The notes beneath the pieces are model-generated. The model ran no database searches. It was not told the origin of the DNA and saw only the letters and a program-made list of their open reading frames with translations. This document shows positions 19,041 to 28,152 of a stretch of 64,000 nt of DNA, piece after piece. How positions within the stretch are numbered: position 1 is the first letter of the stretch; every line of letters begins with the position of its first letter. Both the position numbers and the translations under genes were made by a program. Source of the DNA: Sphingopyxis sp. LK2115 (lineage in GTDB: Bacteria > Pseudomonadota > Alphaproteobacteria > Sphingomonadales > Sphingomonadaceae); assembly GCF_014595975.1 (NCBI RefSeq), contig NZ_JABWGQ010000056.1, positions 62,001-126,000 of the forward strand, given 5' to 3'.

Positions 19041-19081
19041 GCCTGCCGCGGCCGGGCACTGTCGCGGCAGGCTCTTTTTTC
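19041..19081 (+). terminator. Intrinsic terminator after the second TonB receptor
   Basis: Arms GCCTGCCGCG and CGCGGCAGGC form a perfect ten-base stem over a 12-base loop and are followed by TCTTTTTT. It lies 42 bases after the receptor stop and insulates the sdh operon. Confidence 0.9.
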
Positions 19082-19197
19082 GTCCCCTGGCCGGTCGCGC
19101 AAAATCTTGGGTCCATCGCCCGCTAAGCAATTGCATATCGCGGCGGGAAGGCTTAACCGGCGGCGCATCGACCGTTTAGAGTCAGGACAGGGCTGAT

Positions 19198-19641
19198 ATG
19201 GCTGGCAATGAACCGGGTGCGCGGCCGCGCTCCCCCCACCTGCAAGTGTATAAATGGACCCCCGCGATGGCGGTCTCCATTTTCCACCGCATCAGCGGCG
19301 ACGGGCTGGCGATCGTCGGCGCCTGCCTGTTTCTCTGGTGGCTTGGCGCGCTCGCCGCGGGGCCCGATGCCTATGCGGCCTTCATCGCCTGCGTGTGGCA
19401 CGATCCCGATGCGGGGGCTTTTCATCGGGTGACCAATATCCTCGGCAAGATTGTGCTGATCGGGCTCACCTGGGCTTTCTTCCAGCATCTCTTCTCGGGG
19501 CTTCGTCACTTCGTGCTCGATGCGGGCGCGGGGTATGAGCTCAAGACGAACAGGCTCTGGTCGACGCTCGTTTTCGTGGGCGCGCTGACCGCGACTGCCG
19601 CCACCTGGCTTTACATCCTGCAGGGGACGTTCAATGGGTAA
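19198..19641 (+). CDS. sdhC: Succinate dehydrogenase cytochrome b556 subunit
   Basis: The 147-residue integral membrane protein starts with SPHLQVYKWTPAMAVSIFHRISGDGLA, the SdhC signature with the quinone-site Ser/Arg region. It carries three membrane spans; the heme ligand histidine is probably in FQHLFSGLRHFVLD. It anchors complex II and binds heme b and ubiquinone. sdhC overlaps sdhD by eight bases. It begins the sdhCDA set after a strong terminator. Confidence 0.95.
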   Translation: MAGNEPGARPRSPHLQVYKWTPAMAVSIFHRISGDGLAIVGACLFLWWLGALAAGPDAYAAFIACVWHDPDAGAFHRVTNILGKIVLIGLTWAFFQHLFSGLRHFVLDAGAGYELKTNRLWSTLVFVGALTATAATWLYILQGTFNG

Positions 19642-20038
19642 TGGAACGCGCCTCGGCCGCGTGCGCGGGCTCGGCTCGTCGCACCATGGATCGCATCACT
19701 GGCTGCAACAGCGGCTGACTGCGCTCGGCAACATCCTGCTCGTCGGCTTTCTCTTCGTTTCCTTCCTGCGCCTGCCGATGACCGATCATGGCGCGGTGCT
19801 GCGCTGGGCGTCGAACCCGTCGGTTGCGCTTGCGCTCATCCTGATGCTGGTCAGCGTTTTCTGGCACCTGCGGCTGGGGCTTCAGGTGATGATCGAGGAT
19901 TATGTCCATGGCGAAGCGACGCGACTGTTCGCGCTCGTGATCCTCAATTTCTATGCGATCGGCGGCGCCGCCTACGGCATTTTCGCGATCGTGCGCATTG
20001 CGCTGGCGCCCGCGGCGCTCGGCCCCGGGGGCATGTAA
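19634..20038 (+). CDS. sdhD: Succinate dehydrogenase hydrophobic membrane anchor
   Basis: The 134-residue product has three membrane spans and the SdhD pattern [16 protein letters not shown], followed by [16 protein letters not shown]. The Asp-Tyr of EDYVH is the usual quinone-site segment. It overlaps sdhC by eight bases and its stop is one base from the sdhA start, so the operon is tightly coupled. Confidence 0.95.
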   Translation: MGNGTRLGRVRGLGSSHHGSHHWLQQRLTALGNILLVGFLFVSFLRLPMTDHGAVLRWASNPSVALALILMLVSVFWHLRLGLQVMIEDYVHGEATRLFALVILNFYAIGGAAYGIFAIVRIALAPAALGPGGM

Positions 20039-20039
20039 G

Positions 20040-21854
20040 ATGACCGAAGCCTACAAGATCATCGACCATATCTACGACACCGTCGTCGTCGGCGCCGGCG
20101 GATCGGGCCTGCGCGCGACGATGGGCAGCGCGGAGGCGGGGCTGAAAACCGCCTGCATCACCAAGGTGTTCCCCACGCGCAGCCACACCGTCGCGGCGCA
20201 GGGCGGCATCGCCGCCAGCCTCGGCAACAATTCGCCCGACCATTGGCAATGGCATATGTATGACACGGTCAAGGGTTCCGACTGGCTCGGCGACCAGGAC
20301 GCGATCGAATATATGGTGCGCGAGGCGCCCGCCGCGGTCTACGAACTCGAACATGCCGGCGTGCCGTTCAGCCGCAACGCCGACGGCACCATCTACCAGC
20401 GCCCGTTCGGCGGCCATATGCAGAATATGGGCGAAGGCCCGCCGGTGCAGCGCACCTGCGCCGCGGCCGACCGCACCGGCCACGCGATGCTCCACGCGCT
20501 CTATCAGCAGTCGCTGAAATATGACGCCGACTTCTTCATCGAATATTTCGCGCTCGACCTGATCATGGAAGACGGCCCTGACGGCAAGCTGTGCCGCGGC
20601 GTCATCGCGCTGTGCATGGAGGATGGCAGCATCCACCGCTTCCGGTCGCAGGCCGTCGTGCTCGCGACGGGCGGCTATGGCCGCTGCTATTTCACCGCGA
20701 CTTCGGCGCACACCTGCACCGGCGATGGCGGCGGCATGGTGCTGCGCGCGGGCCTGCCCCTGCAGGACATGGAGTTTGTCCAGTTCCACCCGACCGGCAT
20801 TTACGGCGCGGGCGTGCTGATTACCGAAGGCGCGCGCGGCGAGGGCGGTTACCTCACCAACAGCGAAGGCGAGCGCTTCATGGAACGCTATGCCCCCTCG
20901 GCCAAGGATCTGGCGTCGCGCGACGTCGTGTCGCGGTCGATGGCACTCGAAATCCGCGAAGGCCGCGGCGTCGGGCCGCACGCCGACCATATCTATCTGC
21001 ACCTCGACCATATCGACCCCGCGGTGCTCGCCGAGCGCCTTCCCGGCATCACCGAAAGCGGCAAGATTTTCGCCGGCGTCGATCTCACCCGCCAGCCGCT
21101 CCCCGTCGTGCCGACGGTCCATTACAATATGGGCGGCATCCCCTGTAACTATCATGGCGAAGTCGTCACGCTCGGCAAGGACGGTCCCGACACCGTCGTC
21201 CCCGGCCTGTTCGCGGTTGGCGAGGCGGCGTGCGTGTCGGTTCACGGTGCGAACCGCCTCGGCTCGAACAGCCTGATCGACCTCGTCGTCTTTGGCCGCG
21301 CGACCGGGCATCGCCTCAAGGAACTGCTCACCCCCGGCGCCGCGCAGCAGCCGCTGCCGAAGGACAGCGCCGACCTCGCGCTCGCGCGGCTCGACCATTT
21401 CCGCCATGCCAATGGCGGCTCGCCGACCGCCGCGGTGCGCACCGAAATGCAGCGCGCCATGTCGGCGCACGCGGCGGTGTTCCGCACCGACGAACTGATG
21501 GCCGAAGGCAAGGAAAAGCTCGCGAAAACCTATGCGCGGATGCAGGATATCCATGTCAGCGACCGCAGCCTCATCTGGAACACCGATCTGGTCGAAACGC
21601 TGGAGCTCGACAATCTGATCGCGCAGGCGACGGTGACGATGCACTCGGCGTTCAACCGCAAGGAAAGCCGCGGCGCCCACGCACACGAGGACTTCCCGAA
21701 CCGCGACGACGCCAACTGGATGAAGCACACGGTTGCCTGGTTCGACGGCTGGGGCGGCAAGGGCGGCGGCGTTCGCCTCGATTACCGCCCGGTCCACGAA
21801 TATACGCTCACCGACGACGCCGAATATATCAAGCCGAAGGCGCGGGTGTATTGA
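20040..21854 (+). CDS. sdhA: Succinate dehydrogenase flavoprotein subunit
   Basis: The 604-residue flavoprotein oxidises succinate to fumarate in the TCA cycle. The FAD-binding motif [11 protein letters not shown] is followed by [13 protein letters not shown], whose histidine takes the covalent FAD. Substrate residues lie in [10 protein letters not shown], and the active-site region is [19 protein letters not shown]. The start at 20040 follows the sdhD stop after one base (TAA-G-ATG). Normally sdhB, the iron-sulfur subunit, follows. Here the next 300 bases hold no such gene, and none is seen elsewhere in the window. Confidence 0.96.
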   Translation: MTEAYKIIDHIYDTVVVGAGGSGLRATMGSAEAGLKTACITKVFPTRSHTVAAQGGIAASLGNNSPDHWQWHMYDTVKGSDWLGDQDAIEYMVREAPAAVYELEHAGVPFSRNADGTIYQRPFGGHMQNMGEGPPVQRTCAAADRTGHAMLHALYQQSLKYDADFFIEYFALDLIMEDGPDGKLCRGVIALCMEDGSIHRFRSQAVVLATGGYGRCYFTATSAHTCTGDGGGMVLRAGLPLQDMEFVQFHPTGIYGAGVLITEGARGEGGYLTNSEGERFMERYAPSAKDLASRDVVSRSMALEIREGRGVGPHADHIYLHLDHIDPAVLAERLPGITESGKIFAGVDLTRQPLPVVPTVHYNMGGIPCNYHGEVVTLGKDGPDTVVPGLFAVGEAACVSVHGANRLGSNSLIDLVVFGRATGHRLKELLTPGAAQQPLPKDSADLALARLDHFRHANGGSPTAAVRTEMQRAMSAHAAVFRTDELMAEGKEKLAKTYARMQDIHVSDRSLIWNTDLVETLELDNLIAQATVTMHSAFNRKESRGAHAHEDFPNRDDANWMKHTVAWFDGWGGKGGGVRLDYRPVHEYTLTDDAEYIKPKARVY

Positions 21855-21976
21855 GCAGGCGCGAGAAGCGACGGGTCGTTCGCCGGACAGGCGGCAGCCC
21901 ATCGCCGATCGCGATCCGAAGCTCGCGATGACTTTTGGCAATGGTCGCAGCAGGGAAAGAGGAGGCCGCGCCGCCA

Positions 21977-22160
21977 TTCATTTGATGGCCTTCGCGTCCA
22001 ATCGGTGAATTGCCGCGTCGCGTCCCGCCGCTCAGTCAGCAGGCGGATCGCATCGACCCGCTTGTCGTCGCGAGTTCTTCGGATTCGGCCTTGCGGCGGG
22101 CAAATTCGATAAAGGGTTCGCCCAGAGCGACCGCAGTATCCTTTGCTGCGATGACGCCAT
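21977..22160 (-). pseudogene. Decayed ParD-like antitoxin remnant
   Basis: No intact gene lies here. Read on the minus strand from the ATG at 22160, three frames together resemble a ParD antitoxin: TAVALGEPFIEFARRKAESE in one frame, then RVDAIRLLTERRDA after a frameshift, ending near 21977. ParD proteins have the same sequence order, with the helix before a GLRLLEERE-type segment. At least two frameshifts break the frame. No ParE toxin is recognisable downstream; the 120 bases up to sdhA show nothing coding. The palindrome at 22157 overlaps the would-be start, as expected for antitoxin autoregulation. The call is from pattern alone. Confidence 0.4.
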
Positions 22161-22182
22161 GTTACCAGATCAGGTAACATGG
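22157..22182. promoter_or_regulatory. Perfect 10-bp inverted repeat (candidate antitoxin operator)
   Basis: Arms CCATGTTACC and GGTAACATGG are exactly complementary and separated by AGATCA. The left arm covers the ATG of the decayed ParD-like sequence on the minus strand. The site is AT-rich compared with its surroundings. It fits a relic operator, or one still bound by a homologous regulator encoded elsewhere. Confidence 0.5.
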
Positions 22183-22194
22183 TTGAGCGCGGTC

Positions 22195-22488
22195 CTAATC
22201 GCCGAACAGGCTGCGCACCGGATTGATGTCGGAAAAGGGCACATCGACATCCTGCCCCATGATCCACAGCTTCTGGCACGCGATCGCAAAGAATATCAGC
22301 GCGATCGTCCAGACGATGAAGGTCTTGCGCGCGATCCAGCGCCGTTCGGCCTCTTCGGCGGCAGCGCGCGCCTTATGATCGATGCCCAGTTCGCCCTCGA
22401 ACTCCGCGACCAGCTGCGCGCGGCGGGTGCGCGAGATGTTCGCGATGCTCGCATCGCCTTCGGCGCGGTTCGGGCGGCGTTTCGCCAT
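22195..22488 (-). CDS. Small single-pass membrane protein, unknown function
   Basis: The 97-residue product starts MAKRRPNRAEG, has a charged helical region (about residues 25-55) and one membrane span (KTFIVWTIALIFFAIACQ, about 55-72), then a short tail. I do not recognise a family. Hydrophobicity and charge suggest an N-in orientation. The start at 22488 is chosen over an ATG 21 bases upstream because MAKRR is the typical basic N-terminus. The region between it and the quinone oxidoreductase gene (22489-22664) holds only a doubtful 39-codon reading frame. Confidence 0.6.
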   Translation of the reverse strand: MAKRRPNRAEGDASIANISRTRRAQLVAEFEGELGIDHKARAAAEEAERRWIARKTFIVWTIALIFFAIACQKLWIMGQDVDVPFSDINPVRSLFGD

Positions 22489-22664
22489 GATCCACCTTGA
22501 TCCAGCCACTTCTGCTACCGATCATAACGCCGAGCCACTGCCAAAGCGTTAACCGTCGATCCGCATTGCCGCGCCGCGCGCGCCGGGGGGCACGCGCACC
22601 TCGATCCGCCCGCCGGTGGCCAGCGCGCGCAGCGCCGCCGTCAGCGCGGGGTCGGGATGGTGCT

Positions 22665-23660
22665 TCAGATGGTGATCACCAGCTTGCCGACCGCGCTGCG
22701 ATCGCCGAGCCTCGCGATCGCCTTGCCTCCGTCTTCAAGGGCATAGCTGCCGGTGACACGCGGCCTGATCTTGCCTTGTTCCCACAGCTGGAACAGCCGC
22801 GCGATATTGGCGCGGTTGCGCGCGGGTTCGCGCGCAACGAACGCGCCCCAGAATACGCCCGCGACGTCGCAGCTCTTGAGCAGCGTCAAATTGAGCGGCA
22901 GGCGCGGGATGCCGGCGGGGAAACCGACGACCAGATAGCGGCCTTCCCATGCGATCGAGCGCAGCGCGGGTTCGGCATAATCGCCGCCGACGGCGTCATA
23001 GATGAGGTTCGCGCCGCCCGGCCCGACGGCTTCCTTGAATCGATTCGCCAGCGCTTTCGACTGGTCCTTGTCGAACGGCTGGCGACCATAGATCACGACC
23101 TCGTCGGCACCCGCGTCGCGCGCGACCTGCGCCTTTTCCTCGCTCGACACGCCCGCGACGACGCGCGCGCCGAACGCCTTGCCCAGCTCGACGGCGGCGA
23201 TGCCGACCCCGCCCGACGCGCCGAGCACGAGCAGCGTGTCGCCTTCCTCGATATGACCGCGATCGACGAGCGCGTGGATGCTGGTGCCATAGGTCATCAG
23301 CAAGGAGGCGCCTTCGGCGAAATCGTGGGTGGCGGGCAGGTGATAGACATTATGCACCGACACCGCGACCGCCTCGGCCATGCCGCCGTTGCCGCACCCC
23401 GCGATCACCCGGTCGCCGACCTTGAACTCGGTGACGCCCTCGCCCACTTCGGCGACCAGCCCGGCAACCTCGCCGCCCGGCGCGAAGGGGCGTTCCGGCT
23501 TGAACTGATATTTATCCTCGATGATGAGCGTGTCGGGAAAGTTGACCGCGCAGGCCTTTACGTCGATCACGATCTGCCCCTTGCCCGCATTCGGTCGTGG
23601 CAGCTCGCCAAGGACCAGCGTTTCGGGGCCGCCGGTTGCGGTCGACAAGAGCGCCTTCAT
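22665..23660 (-). CDS. NAD(P)H:quinone oxidoreductase / zinc-free alcohol dehydrogenase family
   Basis: The 331-residue product belongs to the medium-chain dehydrogenase quinone-reductase group. It starts MKALLSTATGGPETLVL, has the dinucleotide-binding LVLGASGGVGIAAVELGKAFGA (pattern GASGGVG), and ends GKLVITI. No catalytic zinc ligands are seen. It probably transfers hydride from NADPH to quinones or enoyl-type substrates. The start at 23660 is chosen because AAGGAG lies six bases upstream; the ATG directly before it would be too close. It is downstream of leuD on the same strand, 99 bases away. Confidence 0.9.
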   Translation of the reverse strand: MKALLSTATGGPETLVLGELPRPNAGKGQIVIDVKACAVNFPDTLIIEDKYQFKPERPFAPGGEVAGLVAEVGEGVTEFKVGDRVIAGCGNGGMAEAVAVSVHNVYHLPATHDFAEGASLLMTYGTSIHALVDRGHIEEGDTLLVLGASGGVGIAAVELGKAFGARVVAGVSSEEKAQVARDAGADEVVIYGRQPFDKDQSKALANRFKEAVGPGGANLIYDAVGGDYAEPALRSIAWEGRYLVVGFPAGIPRLPLNLTLLKSCDVAGVFWGAFVAREPARNRANIARLFQLWEQGKIRPRVTGSYALEDGGKAIARLGDRSAVGKLVITI

Positions 23661-23759
23661 CATCTTCTCCTTTTCATCTTCGTCTTCGTGGCGGCACCGG
23701 CCCGCTCCCCCCACGGCTGCAAACCGCAAAAGGTCGGGTGGGAAAGCGGACCGGTGCCG

Positions 23760-24359
23760 TTAGCTCATAAGCGCGGCCGGGCGCATCCAGGGACGCGCGG
23801 CATCAAGCCGCTGTTCATAGGCGGCGATTGCGGCCTCGCTCTTTTCGGTCAGCGAAATCTCGTCGAGTCCTTCCATCAGGCACATCTTGCGGAACGGGTC
23901 GATCTCGAAGGTGAAGCGATCCTGAAACGGCGTCGTCACCGTCTGATGTTCAAGATCGACGCGAACCGGATCGGTGGTCGCCACCTCCATCAGCCGGTCG
24001 ATCGCCGCCTGTGGCAGCACGACCGGCAAAATGCCGTTCTTCACCGCATTGCCCGAAAAAATGTCCGAATAACTTGGCGCGATCACGACGCGGATGCCAA
24101 GGTCGCCGAGCGCCCAGGCGGCATGTTCGCGGCTCGACCCGCACCCGAAATTATCGCCCGCGATCAGGATCGGCGCTTGCCTGTATTCGGGTCGGTCGAA
24201 CAGATTGTCGGGGTCGGCGCGCAGGCTTTCGAACGCGCCGCGTCCCATGCCCTCGCGCGTCGTGGTCTTCAGCCAGTGCGCGGGGATGATGACGTCGGTG
24301 TCGATATTTTTGAGGCCCAGCGGAATGGCGCGGCCCTCGACCTGATGGAGCGGGGTCAT
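23760..24359 (-). CDS. leuD: 3-isopropylmalate dehydratase small subunit
   Basis: The 199-residue swivel-domain subunit pairs with LeuC to isomerise 2- and 3-isopropylmalate in leucine synthesis. Its signatures are [23 protein letters not shown] (residues that close over the iron-sulfur site) and [19 protein letters not shown]. Length is normal. The ATG sits one base after the stop of the metallo-beta-lactamase gene (TGA-C-ATG), so translation is likely coupled to a gene outside the pathway. Confidence 0.96.
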   Translation of the reverse strand: MTPLHQVEGRAIPLGLKNIDTDVIIPAHWLKTTTREGMGRGAFESLRADPDNLFDRPEYRQAPILIAGDNFGCGSSREHAAWALGDLGIRVVIAPSYSDIFSGNAVKNGILPVVLPQAAIDRLMEVATTDPVRVDLEHQTVTTPFQDRFTFEIDPFRKMCLMEGLDEISLTEKSEAAIAAYEQRLDAARPWMRPAALMS

Positions 24360-24360
24360 G

Positions 24361-25209
24361 TCATTCGGCCGCCTTGGGAAAGGCGGGCAGCTTGGCGACG
24401 TCGCGCGGCTCGTGCTGAATGATCACCGTAGCGCCCAGATTGTTCGCCAGCGCCTTGAAACGGTCGAACGAGGCGAGCGTCTGGGCGCGGTCGGTGTTGA
24501 ACTCCGGCACGCCGTTGCCGTCGTAATTTTCCTGAAAATACGCCTGGTCGCCGCTGAGCAGCACCGAACCCATGTTCGCGAGCCGCACCAGCAGCACATG
24601 GTGTCCCGGCGTATGCCCCGGCATGTCGAGCATCACGACGCGGCCGTCGCCGAAGATATCCTTGTCACGAGCCACCGGCTCGACCGTTCCGCCACCGCTG
24701 ATCCAGCGCGCAAAGGGTTTCGGGTCCAGAAAGGCCGGCGGTTCGCTCTGTGTCAGCAGATCCCAGTCGCGCTTGCCGATATACAGCTTTGCCGCCGGAA
24801 AATCGGGCAGCTGTCCGATATGGTCGAAGTGGAAATGGCTGACGCCGACGACGTCGATGTCATCGGGCCTGATGCCCAGTTCGGCGAGCTGTTCGACCAG
24901 GCTTTTGCGTACCGTGGCCGACATGTCGCCGTCTGCGCTGAACGCGGCGTCTTTCAGTGCGGTTGGCAGGCCAAGATCCCAGAGCATCAGCTGGTCGCCA
25001 TGGCGGATCAGATAACAACCGACCGTCAGATCGCGGCTTTGTCCCGGATAGGCGGCCGTATCCGAAAAGGCGTTGAGCCGGTTGACGCGCACCGTTCCGC
25101 AATCGAGCCGGGTCAGGCTCAGCGTTGCGTTCGCGGGCTTGTCCCGTGCCGGCGCGGGGGCGGCGAGCGCCAGCGCCGCCGCGATCGTCATCATGGCTTT
25201 CCCGATCAT
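24361..25209 (-). CDS. Exported MBL-fold hydrolase, N-acyl homoserine lactonase-like
   Basis: The 282-residue product has a signal-like N-terminus ([16 protein letters not shown]) and the metallo-beta-lactamase fold. The zinc motif HFHFDH covers residues 125-130, and the remaining ligands are in MPGHTPGHH and LSGDQAYF. The layout resembles AHL lactonases (AttM/AiiA type) that open the lactone ring of quorum-sensing signals. Specificity cannot be proven from sequence; generic lactonase or esterase activity is equally possible. It lies between leuC (22 bases upstream) and leuD (one base downstream), so it is co-transcribed with leucine synthesis. An AAGGGA site lies eight bases before the ATG. 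Confidence 0.85.
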   Translation of the reverse strand: MIGKAMMTIAAALALAAPAPARDKPANATLSLTRLDCGTVRVNRLNAFSDTAAYPGQSRDLTVGCYLIRHGDQLMLWDLGLPTALKDAAFSADGDMSATVRKSLVEQLAELGIRPDDIDVVGVSHFHFDHIGQLPDFPAAKLYIGKRDWDLLTQSEPPAFLDPKPFARWISGGGTVEPVARDKDIFGDGRVVMLDMPGHTPGHHVLLVRLANMGSVLLSGDQAYFQENYDGNGVPEFNTDRAQTLASFDRFKALANNLGATVIIQHEPRDVAKLPAFPKAAE

Positions 25210-25231
25210 GCCTTGGTTCCCTTGTTTCGGT

Positions 25232-26671
25232 TCATCCCATCAATTCGCGCACATCGGTCAGCCTGCCCGTCACGGCCGCCGCCGCGGCCATCGCCGGGCT
25301 GACAAGGTGTGTGCGCGCCCCCGGTCCCTGTCGGCCGACGAAATTACGGTTGCTGGTCGATGCGCAGCGCTCGCCCGCGGGCACCTTGTCGGGGTTCATC
25401 GCGAGGCAGGCCGAACAACCAGGCTCGCGCCATTCCAGCCCCGCGTCGATGAAGATGCGGTCGAGCCCCTCGGCCTCGGCCTGGGCCTTCACCAGGCCCG
25501 ATCCGGGGACGACGATCGCCCATTTGACATTCGCTGCCTTCTTGCGGCCCTTCAGCACGGCGGCGGCGGCGCGCATGTCCTCGATCCGGCTGTTGGTGCA
25601 GCTGCCGATGAAGATATTCTCGACCGCGATATCCTGCATCCGCGTGCCGGGTTCCAGCCCCATATAGGCCAGGCTCTTGGCGGCGGCGGCCTGCTTCGAC
25701 GGATCGGCGAAATGCGCCGGATCGGGCACGGTGCCGGTGATCGGCACGACATCCTCGGGGCTGGTGCCCCACGTCACGCTTGGCGCGATGTCGGCCGCGT
25801 CGATGACCACCACCTTGTCGTATGTCGCTCCGGGGTCGGTGACCAGGCTTTGCCAATAGGCGACGGCCGCATCCCAGTCGGCGCCCCTGGGGGCGTAGGG
25901 GCGGCCTTTGAGGTAAGCGAAGGTCTTTTCATCGGGCGCGATCAGCCCGGCGCGCGCGCCGCCCTCGATCGCCATATTGCTGATCGTGAGGCGCCCCTCG
26001 ATCGACAGCGCGCGGATCGCGCTGCCGGTATATTCGATGACATGGCCCGTGCCGCCCGCGGCGCCGATGGTGCCGGTGATGTGAAGGATGATGTCCTTCG
26101 CGCTGACGCCGGGGCCGACGTTGCCATCGACGCGCACTTCCATCGTCTTCGACGGTTGCAGCAGCAACGTCTGCGTCGCCAGCACATGCTCGACCTCGCT
26201 CGTCCCGATGCCGAAGGCCAGCGCGCCGATGCCGCCGTGGCACGCGGTATGGCTGTCGCCGCAAACGATGGTCGCGCCGGGCAGCGAAAACCCCTGTTCG
26301 GGGCCAACGACATGGACGATGCCCTGCTCGGCTGCGACCGCGTCGATATAGCGGATGCCATATTCGGGCGCATTCTGCTCCAATGCCGCCAATTGCGCCG
26401 CGCTTTCGGGGTCGGCGATCGGCAGGCGGTTGCCGGCCGCATCCTTGCGCGGCGTCGTCGGCACATTATGGTCGGGGACGGCGAGCGTCAGGTCGGGGCG
26501 GCGCACCGTCCGCCCGCTCGCGCGCAGCCCGGCGAAGGCTTGCGGGCTGGTAACTTCATGGACGAGGTGGCGGTCGATGAAGATCAGGGCAGTTCCGTCG
26601 GGGCGCTGTTCGACGACATGCGCGTCCCAGATTTTCTCATAAAGCGTGCGGGGCCGAGTCATGCGGTTCAC
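25232..26671 (-). CDS. leuC: 3-isopropylmalate dehydratase large subunit
   Basis: The 479-residue aconitase-family protein holds the 4Fe-4S cluster and catalyses isopropylmalate isomerisation with LeuD. Signatures include [36 protein letters not shown] and [20 protein letters not shown]; the last two hold the three cluster cysteines. Length and order are normal. It begins the leuC-lactonase-leuD minus-strand operon. The upstream region to crtZ is 162 bases. Confidence 0.96.
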   Translation of the reverse strand: MNRMTRPRTLYEKIWDAHVVEQRPDGTALIFIDRHLVHEVTSPQAFAGLRASGRTVRRPDLTLAVPDHNVPTTPRKDAAGNRLPIADPESAAQLAALEQNAPEYGIRYIDAVAAEQGIVHVVGPEQGFSLPGATIVCGDSHTACHGGIGALAFGIGTSEVEHVLATQTLLLQPSKTMEVRVDGNVGPGVSAKDIILHITGTIGAAGGTGHVIEYTGSAIRALSIEGRLTISNMAIEGGARAGLIAPDEKTFAYLKGRPYAPRGADWDAAVAYWQSLVTDPGATYDKVVVIDAADIAPSVTWGTSPEDVVPITGTVPDPAHFADPSKQAAAAKSLAYMGLEPGTRMQDIAVENIFIGSCTNSRIEDMRAAAAVLKGRKKAANVKWAIVVPGSGLVKAQAEAEGLDRIFIDAGLEWREPGCSACLAMNPDKVPAGERCASTSNRNFVGRQGPGARTHLVSPAMAAAAAVTGRLTDVRELMG

Positions 26672-26833
26672 TTACGCCGACCGCACAACTTTGCAAGCGA
26701 GTGGCGAAGAAAAACGCAATTTTCGGTCGCAATTCTGGTTGCGCCTTGTCCGGCCCTTCTTTTTGACGGCCCTCCCGGCCTGCGCCGGGATAATGGGGGA
26801 GGGGAGTGGCATCATGTCGTCGGTCAGCCTATA

Positions 26834-27361
26834 ATGCCGCCCATGTCGTCCCTCGCCGTCATTGCGCTTGTTCTTGCCACCGTCGTGGCGATGGAGGGCG
26901 TCGCCTGGGCGAGCCACAAATATATCATGCACGGCTTTGGCTGGGCGTGGCACCGCGATCACCATGAACCGCACGATAAACGGCTCGAAAAGAACGACCG
27001 CTTTGCGCTGTTCGGCGCGGCGATGAGCATCCTGGCCTTCGCGGCCGGCAGCCCGATGATCATGGGCGCGGCGGCATGGGAACCGGGAACGTGGATCGGG
27101 CTCGGCATCCTGCTTTATGGCATCGTCTACACGCTTGTGCACGACGGGCTTGTCCACCAGCGCTATTTTCGCTGGGTGCCGCGGCGCGGCTATGCCAAGC
27201 GGCTCGTGCAGGCGCACAAGCTCCACCATGCGACGATCGGCAAGGAAGGCGGCGTCAGCTTCGGCTTCGTCTTCGCGCGCGACCCGGCAAAGCTGAAGGC
27301 CGAACTGAAAGCACAGCGCGAGGCCGGGATTGCGGTGGTGCGCGAGGCTTTGGCGGATTAA
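26834..27361 (+). CDS. crtZ: Beta-carotene hydroxylase
   Basis: The 175-residue membrane protein is a di-iron fatty-acid-hydroxylase-type enzyme that adds 3-hydroxyls to beta-carotene rings (zeaxanthin synthesis). The histidine clusters appear in order: HKYIMHG, HRDHH, HDGLVH and HKLHH. Three or four membrane spans surround them. The start at 26834 overlaps a six-codon reading frame (ATG at 26815 with a GGGGAG site before it) whose stop reads TAATG; translation may be coupled. An ATG at 26843 is an alternative start. No other carotenoid gene is in the window. Confidence 0.9.
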   Translation: MPPMSSLAVIALVLATVVAMEGVAWASHKYIMHGFGWAWHRDHHEPHDKRLEKNDRFALFGAAMSILAFAAGSPMIMGAAAWEPGTWIGLGILLYGIVYTLVHDGLVHQRYFRWVPRRGYAKRLVQAHKLHHATIGKEGGVSFGFVFARDPAKLKAELKAQREAGIAVVREALAD

Positions 27362-27471
27362 TCCGCCTCCATGCGACCCGGCGACAACCGGGCGAAGCAA
27401 TCCAGAGCGGTTTACGCCGACTTCGGATTGGCGCGTCGCCTTCGGCTCCTCGCCACGACGCGGATGATGGG

Positions 27472-28152
27472 CTAAGCCGCCCGATAATCCGCGGTAATCA
27501 CACCCGCCGCCGCCAGCTCCGCCTCATGGCTTTCCTCGCGCCAGCTTTCGGCGAGCGCCTGCCGTTCCCAATCGAGCATCGCGGGATGCGCCAGCACATG
27601 ATCGACCCACGCCCGCCCAGCGCCGACGTCGAGGCCATAGGTGCGGATACGGAAAGCCACGGGCGCAAAGAAGGCATCGACGGCGGTAAAGTCGGCCCCC
27701 GCGAGCCACGGCCCGCCGAACCGCGCCAGCCCGTCCTCGAACAATTCGCGGATACGCGCGACGTTGGCGCGCAGGGCATCGGACATCGGCCTGGGGGTCA
27801 CACGCACCCCGACGTTCATCGTGCAATCATTGCGGAGCGCGGCAAAGCCGCCGTGCATTTCGCACGCGGCGCAGGCCGCCCAGGCGCGCGCGTCGGGATC
27901 GGCCGGCCACACGCCCTCGTGCCGGTCAGCGAGGTAAAGGACAATGCCCAGCGAATCGTGGATCGTCCGTCCCTCGTGACGCAGCACGGGCACTTGCCCG
28001 GTCGGCGAAAAACGACGGAACTCGTCATAATTGCTCGGCTTGGTGAAGGGTTCGATGCGGTCGTGAAACGCGATGCCCAGTCCCTTCATCAAGACCCACG
28101 GGCGCAGCGACCAGCTCGAATAATTGCGATTGGCGGTGATCAGCTCGTACAT
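27472..28152 (-). CDS. Glutathione S-transferase family protein
   Basis: The 226-residue product has the GST thioredoxin-like N-domain: NYSSWSLRPWVLMKGLGI (with the Ser/Arg typical of beta or zeta-like forms), then TGQVPVLRHEG and DSLGIVLYLAD, the glutathione-binding Ser. The C-terminal all-helical domain contains FGGPWLAGADFTAVDAFFAP. Length is typical. It overlaps the epimerase gene upstream by 13 bases and is the last gene in the sco-epimerase-GST run. Substrate is unknown. Confidence 0.88.
   Translation of the reverse strand: MYELITANRNYSSWSLRPWVLMKGLGIAFHDRIEPFTKPSNYDEFRRFSPTGQVPVLRHEGRTIHDSLGIVLYLADRHEGVWPADPDARAWAACAACEMHGGFAALRNDCTMNVGVRVTPRPMSDALRANVARIRELFEDGLARFGGPWLAGADFTAVDAFFAPVAFRIRTYGLDVGAGRAWVDHVLAHPAMLDWERQALAESWREESHEAELAAAGVITADYRAA

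Noticed and set aside
22549..22670. Short minus-strand frame (about 39 codons) after the quinone oxidoreductase gene, ending ARGAAMRIDG
   Set aside because: It has no clear start codon or ribosome site and begins inside the oxidoreductase stop region, so it is not listed as a gene.
22497..24422. Long plus-strand frame opposite the quinone oxidoreductase and leuD
   Set aside because: It is the mirror frame of genes with clear catalytic motifs on the minus strand.
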